Shown here in pieces: positions 57,719 to 64,000 of a stretch of 64,000 bases of DNA. A program made the translations under genes and the position numbers. Position 1 is the first letter of the stretch. Every line of letters begins with the position of its first letter. The notes under the pieces are model-generated. The model did no database searches, was not told where the DNA came from, and saw nothing but the letters and a program-made list of their open reading frames with translations. The stretch spans positions 88,264-152,263 of the forward strand of contig JAFIEV010000050.1 of the NCBI GenBank assembly GCA_020832305.1, read 5' to 3'. This DNA comes from Cyclobacteriaceae bacterium. GTDB lineage: Bacteria > Bacteroidota > Bacteroidia > Cytophagales > Cyclobacteriaceae.

Positions 57719-58618
57719 ATGGCATCAAAACCACCCAAAATCATAAAAGCCGGTCTGGTACAGCAACGAAACAGCAGCAACATTGAAGAAAACATTCAAA
57801 AGCTGATAAAAGGCATAGAGGAATGTGCCAAAGGCGGCGCTGAGTTGGTCGTGTTACAGGAACTACACAACAGTCTGTATTTTTGCCAGACAGAAAACCC
57901 TGATGTCTTCGACCTGGCCGAAAGCATTCCAGGCCCTTCGACCCGGACGTATAGCGAGATTGCCAAAAAATACGGACTAGTGCTGGTAACCTCCTTGTTT
58001 GAAAAGCGGGCTCCGGGCTTGTACCACAATACCGCGGTGGTTTTTGACAAAGATGGCAGCATAGCTGGAAAATACCGGAAAATGCACATTCCCGACGACC
58101 CTGCCTATTATGAAAAATTCTATTTTACACCCGGTGATCTGGGTTTTGAACCCATCGATACCTCAATTGGCCGGCTGGGCGTACTGGTTTGCTGGGATCA
58201 ATGGTATCCCGAAGCTGCGCGGCTGATGGCGATGCGGGGGGCAGAAATCCTGATTTACCCCACGGCCATAGGCTGGGAATCAGGTGACAGCGAAGAAGAA
58301 AAAAACAGGCAACGCGATGCATGGGTCATATCGCAGAGAGCCCATGCCGTGGCCAATGGATTACCGGTCATTTCGGTAAACAGGACAGGACATGAACCCG
58401 ATCCAAGCGGACAAACAAACGGCATTCAATTTTGGGGACATAGTTTTGTCGCTGGTCCGCAGGGTGAATTTATTGCCCTGGCCTCCACCGACAATGAAGA
58501 GTGTATGATGGTAGATATACATCTCAGCAGGTCAGAAGAAGTGCGCCGCATGTGGCCCTTTTTCAGAGACCGCCGCATCGATGCCTACGGCGCGCTGGAT
58601 CAAAGGTATCTGTTGTAA
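57719..58618 (+). CDS. aguB: N-carbamoylputrescine amidase
   Basis: Hydrolyses N-carbamoylputrescine to putrescine, CO2 and ammonia, the step after agmatine deiminase. Seen: 299 residues of the nitrilase superfamily with the Glu in LVVLQELHNSLYFCQ, Lys in KYRKMHIPDDPAYYEKFYF, and the nucleophile in LGVLVCWDQWYPEAARLM. The FCQTE and YEKFYFTPGD blocks match AguB-type amidases. Length is normal. Same strand as aguA but about 2.5 kb away; a DapA-family gene follows after 3 bases. A strong candidate for the same polyamine pathway. Confidence 0.92.
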   Translation: MASKPPKIIKAGLVQQRNSSNIEENIQKLIKGIEECAKGGAELVVLQELHNSLYFCQTENPDVFDLAESIPGPSTRTYSEIAKKYGLVLVTSLFEKRAPGLYHNTAVVFDKDGSIAGKYRKMHIPDDPAYYEKFYFTPGDLGFEPIDTSIGRLGVLVCWDQWYPEAARLMAMRGAEILIYPTAIGWESGDSEEEKNRQRDAWVISQRAHAVANGLPVISVNRTGHEPDPSGQTNGIQFWGHSFVAGPQGEFIALASTDNEECMMVDIHLSRSEEVRRMWPFFRDRRIDAYGALDQRYLL

Positions 58619-58621
58619 GCT

Positions 58622-59554
58622 ATGCAGTATAATGGTGAAAAACAGCTGTTCCCCCTCAAAGGAATAGTAACGGTACTCAATACGCCTTTCGATCAAAATA
58701 ATGCCCTGGACATCAGGTCACTAGAAAGAAATGTTTTATATGCACTTGATGCCGGGGTTTCGGGCTTTCTTGTTCCGGCCATGGCTTCTGAGGTGTATAA
58801 ACTTAGCTTCGAAGAGCGGATGGAAATGGTGAGTACAGTTAAAAATCTCATCGGAAATCAGGCCTTGCTGATCGCCGGCGCCGGCGAACCTGATGAGGAT
58901 AAAAGAAAAAAAATTATAGAATCTTATCTTTCCCTGGGTTGTACAAATATTCTGGTACAAATCCCTTATTCCGGCGATGCAGCCTTCAGAAAAGCCATAG
59001 AGGAAACGGCTGCCTTAGGTCCGGAAATGCTGATGATTCAGGACTGGGATGCCTCTGGCTATGGACTGCCCGATGAACTGATCCTGCGTCTTTTTGAGGA
59101 AATAGAATGCTTCCGAAGCCTGAAAGTGGAAACCGTACCTGCCGGACTAAAATACAGCCGCTTGCTGCAAAAAACTGCTGGTCGATTGCATTTGAGCGGA
59201 GGCTGGGCGGTAGGCCAGATGATCGAAGGACTAAAACGAGGAATCCACGCTTTTATGCCAACCGGTATGCACCGGATCTACGTTGAAATATTCAGCCTTT
59301 ATGAAATGGGGCATTATAAGGAAGCCAATGCACTTTTCGAATCTATACTGCCCGTGCTGGCCTTTTCAAACCAGCATCTCGATATTTCCATTCACTTTTT
59401 TAAAAGGTTGCTTCATGCCCAGGGTTATTATGCAACGCCACTCGTGCGACAACCCATTCTTTCTTTCGATGCCATCCATGAAGAAATAGCCAATCAACTC
59501 ATCCGCAGGGTGATGAAAATCGAAGCGCAGTTGCAGATCAAACCGATGAAATAA
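58622..59554 (+). CDS. DapA/DHDPS-superfamily aldolase-like protein
   Basis: Seen: 310 residues of the dihydrodipicolinate-synthase/N-acetylneuraminate-lyase TIM-barrel superfamily: GIVTVLNTPFD, GFLVPAMASEVYKLSFEER, LLIAGAGEP and the Schiff-base lysine (K168) in RSLKVETVPAG. In place of the usual YxxP-type block after strand 5 there is MIQDWDASGYGLP, so the catalytic Tyr is absent from that spot. The C-terminal part is longer in helices than plain DapA. Known: family members make or split 2-oxo acids with pyruvate. It starts 3 bases after aguB, so it is cotranscribed, but no known polyamine step uses such an enzyme. Function unassigned. Confidence 0.82.
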   Translation: MQYNGEKQLFPLKGIVTVLNTPFDQNNALDIRSLERNVLYALDAGVSGFLVPAMASEVYKLSFEERMEMVSTVKNLIGNQALLIAGAGEPDEDKRKKIIESYLSLGCTNILVQIPYSGDAAFRKAIEETAALGPEMLMIQDWDASGYGLPDELILRLFEEIECFRSLKVETVPAGLKYSRLLQKTAGRLHLSGGWAVGQMIEGLKRGIHAFMPTGMHRIYVEIFSLYEMGHYKEANALFESILPVLAFSNQHLDISIHFFKRLLHAQGYYATPLVRQPILSFDAIHEEIANQLIRRVMKIEAQLQIKPMK

Positions 59555-59575
59555 TATCTGATCTCAAAAAAAACA

Positions 59576-60679
59576 TTAGCCATAAAAGGCCAGATATGCC
59601 TCAAAAATACTATTGGGAAACTCTACACCGGCAAAGAATACTCCGACCCCAAAAACTTTATTTTTGATACTGATCTGCTGTAAAGCCAGGGGCAAAGAAC
59701 ACACCGATAACCAACTGTAAGCCATCCCCAGCAATACAATAAAAACAGACAAAACTACACTGCCTGAACCAAGCAACACTATGAGTAAAATTAAAACTGC
59801 CAATGGCAGACCAAAAAGATAAGATTTCAGCAATCCCATTTTCGAAATCGCCAATCCAAAAGGAATGGAAACTATGGCTGACACCAATAGTATAAAAGAA
59901 GCAAGCGAATTTCCACCGTCAAACCAGGCAAATATCCCATCACTTCGGCTCTCGAATTGGTCGGGCAGTTGATTGAAAATCAAAGTCATAAATACCCCTA
60001 AGGCCACTCCGGTCAAAAAGACCTTTCCAAATCGATTTTTTGAATCTGTAATCTGAATGGTTGGCTCAGCATTCCTTTGAAACAAACTGGTAAAACTTTT
60101 ACGCATCCAAAATCCACTAACCAACACCAGCACTCCACCTGTCACAAAAGTCAGGGGTGCACCAAAGAAATTGATTAAATCAACAATGGATGGCTCAAGC
60201 GCATATATTAAACCTGAACATACAACAATAATTGACATAGAAAGCGGCAGCTTGCCGGCTGAGGTAAAAAGCTCAACCATAGAAATGGCCGGACTGGTAA
60301 ATATGCTCATGGATATAATCCACAATATGACTAAAACAGGTAATATCAAAACCCAGCCCCCCGAAGGTTGCAAGGTCAATGTCAAAGCAACAGACATAAA
60401 AACCAGACCGGCAAATATGATTCCTCCGATAATTACAGGAAAGCGGTTGCCAAGACGACTTCGGTATTGATCACTATAATAACCTGCCATAGGTGGCACC
60501 AATACCATAATGATTCCCTGAATAATATACAACAAGCCATTCATGGATTCAAGATTGTATTTAGATAGCAATATGGGCTGATAATTGTAATAGGCTATCC
60601 AACCAATCAGGATTGAAACATACAATGACAAAAAGCTTATGAGTTGAGGCCCTTGTATAGCGTCAGATTTTGAAAACAT
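59576..60679 (-). CDS. MFS transporter
   Basis: Seen: 367 residues with about eleven to twelve hydrophobic segments. The N-terminal half carries PPMAGYYSDQYRSRLGNRFPVIIGG, the loop 2-3 motif of the major facilitator superfamily (GYYSDQYRSR resembles GxLaDrxGRr). The C-terminal half has GIFAWFDGGNSLASFILL and FGLAISKMGLLKSY. It is shorter than most MFS proteins (about 400) and ends abruptly at LAFYG, so a late truncation is possible. It is convergent with the DapA-like gene, 21 bases apart. Sugar or drug substrate unknown. Confidence 0.8.
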   Translation of the reverse strand: MFSKSDAIQGPQLISFLSLYVSILIGWIAYYNYQPILLSKYNLESMNGLLYIIQGIIMVLVPPMAGYYSDQYRSRLGNRFPVIIGGIIFAGLVFMSVALTLTLQPSGGWVLILPVLVILWIISMSIFTSPAISMVELFTSAGKLPLSMSIIVVCSGLIYALEPSIVDLINFFGAPLTFVTGGVLVLVSGFWMRKSFTSLFQRNAEPTIQITDSKNRFGKVFLTGVALGVFMTLIFNQLPDQFESRSDGIFAWFDGGNSLASFILLVSAIVSIPFGLAISKMGLLKSYLFGLPLAVLILLIVLLGSGSVVLSVFIVLLGMAYSWLSVCSLPLALQQISIKNKVFGVGVFFAGVEFPNSIFEAYLAFYG

Positions 60680-60852
60680 AATGCAATAATTATTTGGTCG
60701 ATGTTTAGTATTTTAGTGTTGATACCCTGTTATGCCTATTGGTAACCTTTAAAAATTAAACTTTATAATGCTTTAATGCAATTTGATGTAAGGTTATCGC
60801 TTGATAATGCATTTAATGGATAGATTGTACATTCATTAATAACTCTATTTCA

Positions 60853-61329
60853 ATGAATTCACCATTGGTTGACAAGTCATTTCTTTTGCAGAAATTTCCG
60901 GGAAAAGGTGGTTGGACGTATGCTGAAATTCCGGAAATAGCGCCGGACAAACATGCCCATTTCGGATGGGTAAGGGTGAAAGGGAAAATCGATGCATATT
61001 CTTTCACCAACTTCCATCTTCAGCCTATGGGAAATGGAAAATTATTTTTTTCTGTCAAATCTGAAATCAGAAAAAAAATTGGAAAACAAGCGGGTGACTG
61101 GGTGCATATTACCTTGTATAGAGACAATAACCCACAGGGGATCCCGGAAGAACTAATGCTATGCTTGCAGGAAGACCCACAAGCTTTGGAGGCTTTTATG
61201 AGCTTGAGTGATGGTGAGAAGAAAAAAAATATAGAATGGATTTATGCAGCCAAAAGTGACGATATCAAAGTTCATCGCATAGCATCAATGATGGATTTAA
61301 TCACCAATCGCAATAGCTTTCAAATATAA
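60853..61329 (+). CDS. YdeI/OmdA-like DUF1905 protein
   Basis: Seen: 158 residues. Residues about 1-95 form a DUF1905 beta-barrel-like domain (GGWTYAEIPEI, FGWVRVKGKIDAYSFTN, LFFSVKSEIRKKIGKQAGDWVHI). Residues about 105-158 form the OmdA/YdeI helical tail (ALEAFMSLSDGEKKKNIEWIYAAKSDD). Known: the family is called bacteriocin-protection YdeI/OmpD-associated, and its molecular role is poorly known. Stand-alone gene, divergent from the MFS gene across 173 bases. Confidence 0.85.
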   Translation: MNSPLVDKSFLLQKFPGKGGWTYAEIPEIAPDKHAHFGWVRVKGKIDAYSFTNFHLQPMGNGKLFFSVKSEIRKKIGKQAGDWVHITLYRDNNPQGIPEELMLCLQEDPQALEAFMSLSDGEKKKNIEWIYAAKSDDIKVHRIASMMDLITNRNSFQI

Positions 61330-61519
61330 GCACATCCAAAACGCTAAAAATATGACTCCATTATTCAAAAAACTCAATTTTAAAAACCATAAAGACATCC
61401 TGACTTTGCTCTTTCGGAAGGGGTAAAAAAAGAACAGGTGGCTAAATTTTTTCTATGCATTCCAACCTATGGCATCCTTTATTCGTCTTGCGTATAAATC
61501 AACCTAACAACCCATATTT

Positions 61520-62065
61520 ATGTGTAATTTTTTCACGAAGCCAGGTAAAACCATTCTTATTATTCTGGCCCTTGCTGTTCTCTCCAGCGCTTGTGATCCG
61601 GAAGGTCCACCGGAGCGGGTTACCGGAGAAGTAGCCGGCTATAAGCCATTATATCAAAGCGGCATATCTCTCGATCTGTCTTTTCAAGAGCCCCGTCCGC
61701 TCAGGCAACCCGGGAAGATTTATGTATATGGAAAATGGTTATTGGTAAACGAATTGCATGAAGGCATTCATTTTATCGACAACAGCCTTCCCGAGCAACC
61801 GAAAAACACGGGTTTTTTGCAGGCCTTGGGTAATGTAGATATGGCTGTACGTGATGGGGTATTGTATATCGATCACATAGGAGACCTGGTGGCCATCGAC
61901 ATCAGCCAGGCACCTGAAATCAGGGAAATCAACCGGATTGAAAAATCCTGGTCAACCGAGCTGCCGCCGGAACAAAGCGTCTGGTTCGAATGTGTAGATC
62001 CAGGTAAAGGCACTGTTATAGGATGGGTACTCACTACCCTTACCAATCCGGAATGTTATCGATAA
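61520..62065 (+). CDS. LVIVD-repeat-like lipoprotein, first of a pair
   Basis: Seen: 181 residues with a signal-II peptide ending AVLSSACDPEG. The mature part has propeller-like segments (GKIYVYGKWLLVNELHEGIHFID, VRDGVLYIDHIGDLVAIDIS) as in LVIVD repeat proteins. The tail ends in two more Cys-containing turns (WFECVDPG, NPECYR). Known: LVIVD proteins are surface lipoproteins of unknown function. It is only about two blades long, so it may need the next protein to finish a propeller. It is 15 bases from the second lipoprotein gene, in one operon. Confidence 0.72.
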   Translation: MCNFFTKPGKTILIILALAVLSSACDPEGPPERVTGEVAGYKPLYQSGISLDLSFQEPRPLRQPGKIYVYGKWLLVNELHEGIHFIDNSLPEQPKNTGFLQALGNVDMAVRDGVLYIDHIGDLVAIDISQAPEIREINRIEKSWSTELPPEQSVWFECVDPGKGTVIGWVLTTLTNPECYR

Positions 62066-62080
62066 ATCAGCCATACCGAC

Positions 62081-62827
62081 ATGAAAAAAATCTATTTAAT
62101 ATTTGTAATTCTTTGCGCAATCCTCTACTCCTGTGATATGCAGGGAGACAATATGCGTATTGGTCCGACCCAGGGTGCGGCTGGTTCTATGGCCAGGTTT
62201 GCGCTGGCACAAGGTCATTTGTACGTTGTAAAAAGCACCATGCTTTCTGTATATAAAATTCAGGGATCCGGCGCCCTGGAATTTGTAAATGAGGCTGTCA
62301 TAGGATTTGGTATTGAAACCATTTTCACCAGGGGCAATACACTTTTTATTGGCGCCAACGATGCCGTTTATATTTACGATATAAGCCAACCCGATATACC
62401 GGTGCAGTTAGCGGCATATCGCCATTTGATTGCCTGTGACCCTGTAGTGGTACAGGGGAATTATGCCTATGCTACCCTGCGCATTGCAGATTGCAGAACT
62501 ACCGGGGAAGATGTATTGGAAATCATAGATGTTTCTGACCTGAGAAATCCTTCGCTTGCAGCCAGGGTACCTATGGAGTCGCCCTATGGTTTGGGTGTAG
62601 ATGGTGATAAATTATTTATCTGTGAGGGAAATAAGGGTTTAAAAGTTTTTAATCTTAGCGATCCAGTATCGCCTGTACTAAAACAAACCTATCCTGAAAT
62701 GCATGCCTGGGATGTGATTCCTTATCAGGGTATTTTAATAATGACAGGAAACGATGGTATAGCGCAGTACGATTACCGCCCCGCCGATACCCTTATTTTT
62801 CTCAGTAAAATAAAGGTTCAAAAATAA
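62081..62827 (+). CDS. LVIVD-repeat lipoprotein, second of a pair
   Basis: Seen: 248 residues with a signal-II peptide ending AILYSCDMQGD. The repeats have the pattern 'GNTLFIGANDAVYIYDISQP', 'GNYAYATLR...LEIIDVSDLRNP' and 'GDKLFICEGNKGLKVFNLSD', clear LVIVD beta-propeller blades of about 42 residues. It follows the first lipoprotein gene and precedes the barrel gene by 4 bases. A surface or periplasmic scaffold is likely; no catalytic residues are apparent. Confidence 0.82.
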   Translation: MKKIYLIFVILCAILYSCDMQGDNMRIGPTQGAAGSMARFALAQGHLYVVKSTMLSVYKIQGSGALEFVNEAVIGFGIETIFTRGNTLFIGANDAVYIYDISQPDIPVQLAAYRHLIACDPVVVQGNYAYATLRIADCRTTGEDVLEIIDVSDLRNPSLAARVPMESPYGLGVDGDKLFICEGNKGLKVFNLSDPVSPVLKQTYPEMHAWDVIPYQGILIMTGNDGIAQYDYRPADTLIFLSKIKVQK

Positions 62828-62831
62828 TCTG

Positions 62832-63614
62832 ATGCATAATCAACCATATCAGTTTCAGGATACACATTGTCGCAAAGGCATAAAGCTATTAAACCCATGG
62901 CAAAATACATTTACGCCGGTCATCGGTGGAATTATCATGCTTGTATTGATGCTTACATTTTTGCAGGCCAATGCTGCCATATCTACAGATTCTCTTATAG
63001 AAAGCCGGCTTAAAAACCGCCATACCATTCGATGGAGCTATCTGCATATATACAATCTTTTTCCAACCCTTCAAATGCAATACGAAAGGCATTTAGTCGG
63101 TGATAACACCATAAACTTTGATATTGGGATGGTTATGAATTATAACAACTATGAAGGTATACAATCCATTCAACAACAGCGTGGCACCAAACTGAGGTTG
63201 AGCGTTCGTCATTACCTCGATATAAAGGAAAAGAGAAGTGGAGATGCGATGTTTTACCTGGCGCCTGAAATATTATTTAATGCCCTGTCAAGAGAATCCG
63301 GCAGATTTTTTCAGTACACGCTTGGATCAGGGGAGCAGTATTTTCGATACCATGATTATACTAAGCTCTATCGTGAATCGGCGCTGGGATTGCGCGTTGG
63401 GAGACAACGGATCTACCGGTCTGGTATTACCCTGGATATAAATGCAGGGCTGGCCTATTGGATGCTCCGAACGAGGTATAAAAACTTTCCACAAGGTGCA
63501 GATTCCGATTTTGTTCAGGAGGACAATATTCTGTGGCTGGAAGTGCCACGCCGTGGTCAGAATCGCTTTACCGTAATGCCGCTTTTGGGCTTTAACCTGG
63601 GCTATAGTTTTTAG
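62832..63614 (+). CDS. Outer-membrane beta-barrel candidate
   Basis: Seen: 260 residues. The N-terminus has a long basic leader, then a hydrophobic stretch at about 30-49 (IIMLVLMLTFLQANAA) that may be a signal peptide with a late start. The rest alternates polar and aromatic residues in strands (WSYLHIYNLFPTLQMQYERHL, FDIGMVMNYNNY, LRLSVRHYLDIK, FYLAPEILFNAL) and ends in LLGFNLGYSF, with the terminal Phe typical of Omp85-inserted barrels. It ends the lipoprotein operon. Specific function unknown. Confidence 0.65.
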   Translation: MHNQPYQFQDTHCRKGIKLLNPWQNTFTPVIGGIIMLVLMLTFLQANAAISTDSLIESRLKNRHTIRWSYLHIYNLFPTLQMQYERHLVGDNTINFDIGMVMNYNNYEGIQSIQQQRGTKLRLSVRHYLDIKEKRSGDAMFYLAPEILFNALSRESGRFFQYTLGSGEQYFRYHDYTKLYRESALGLRVGRQRIYRSGITLDINAGLAYWMLRTRYKNFPQGADSDFVQEDNILWLEVPRRGQNRFTVMPLLGFNLGYSF

Positions 63615-64000
63615 ATTGCTTTTAAGCTTCATGCTCAGAGTTTAGAAATTCCTCATTTTACCCTTGAGTACGACGAACTTAACAATGATTTTGATCGTTG
63701 GAATTATGTACTTTACGCTGGCGCAAGTCCCTGCTGCCATGCCGGCAGGCTGGTGCGACTTGTGCCTCCAATTATGAAAACCAGGGTTTGAAACCCGGTT
63801 GACGAAAAGACAATAAAGCATTACCTCATAAAAAAAGTGTCACCTCTACGGGGCTCTACCTACTGCTTACCAGGTTTTTCTACAAAGATGCCATCCCTAA
63901 CGGGATTTTCATTTGTACACCTAAAGCTGGCGCTCGCATGTATTGTTCTATCATCTTTGATTGATTTTTTCCAAAAAAAATATCTAAATCCATGTGTATA
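63615..64000. other. Repeat-bearing 3' intergenic region
   Basis: No gene is recognised in these 386 bases. A well-preserved dispersed repeat lies at 63718-63800 (CTGGCGCAAGTC, a hairpin with CTGCCATGCCGGCAGG, then CGACTTGTGCCTCC and ATTATGAAAACCAGGGTTTG, ending ACCCGG). It is the reverse complement of the copy at 31983-32038. At 63846-63910 are short motifs CTCTACGGGG and CCCTAACGGG like the inverted-repeat debris common in this phylum. Confidence 0.5.

Noticed and set aside
1..64000. tRNA, rRNA or riboswitch genes
   Set aside because: I looked for tRNA T-loop motifs and for leader structures before the sugar, his and amino-acid genes, and saw none convincing. A covariance-model scan would be decisive.

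Overview
The window is a chromosomal segment of a Bacteroidota bacterium. The evidence is the rpsF-rpsR-rplI block, a GSCFA-domain gene, a DUF6452 lipoprotein/DUF6048 membrane-protein pair, many signal-II lipoproteins, and a fused E1 alpha-beta 2-oxo acid dehydrogenase. Base composition is moderate and intergenic DNA is AT-rich. I cannot name the genus; Saprospiria or Cytophagia-like lineages are a guess. No rRNA, tRNA, CRISPR array, prophage or complete insertion sequence was seen.

Layout. 1-7.6 kb is housekeeping: an ECF-type sigma factor, a tightly overlapped GSCFA/thioredoxin-domain/priA operon, and the S6-S18-L9 ribosomal operon with its terminator. 7.6-20.5 kb is a nine-gene catabolic island: a divergent GntR/HutC regulator with two palindromic operators, then E2, fused E1, a mannitol-1-phosphate dehydrogenase-like enzyme, a PHP protein, a class II aldolase-SDR fusion, an L-sorbose-1-phosphate reductase-like enzyme, an SDR and an FGGY kinase. 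This looks like a route for a hexitol or ketose through phosphorylated intermediates. 20.5-24.2 kb carries hisH-hisA-hisF-hisIE with a CtlX-like deiminase-fold gene appended. 24.2-30.4 kb holds an RlmI-like methyltransferase, the DUF6452/DUF6048 pair, a secreted esterase, a secreted phosphoesterase and a TPM lipoprotein whose start codon lies in one arm of a perfect 19-bp inverted repeat.

30.4-32.4 kb is eroded accessory DNA: a RelE/ParE-type toxin-antitoxin pair, degenerate palindromic repeats and the N-terminal stump of a polyvalent-protein kinase gene. 32.4-53 kb mixes housekeeping genes (tyrS, a MaoC protein, a class III aminotransferase) with carbohydrate functions: a DUF1080-metal hydrolase lipoprotein, a GHL6-like glycosidase, a Gfo/Idh oxidoreductase, a DeoR regulator and two tandem BNR-sialidase-like lipoproteins. 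It ends with a seven-gene run: GRP-type permease, split transketolase, DUF1593 hydrolase, glycerol-kinase-like kinase, DUF4432 mutarotase-like protein and fucose-isomerase-like isomerase. That run has the logic import, mutarotate, isomerise, phosphorylate, transketolate. It matches what is known of transketolase-dependent D-apiose catabolism, or a related pathway.

53-64 kb has a BASS transporter, agmatine deiminase, then about 2.5 kb of decayed DNA with degenerate tandem repeats and a MNT/HEPN pair whose HEPN gene has an in-frame TGA just before its RX4H motif. It continues with N-carbamoylputrescine amidase, a DapA-family protein, an MFS permease, a YdeI-like protein and two small lipoproteins followed by an outer-membrane barrel candidate. 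The window closes in repeat-bearing intergenic DNA.
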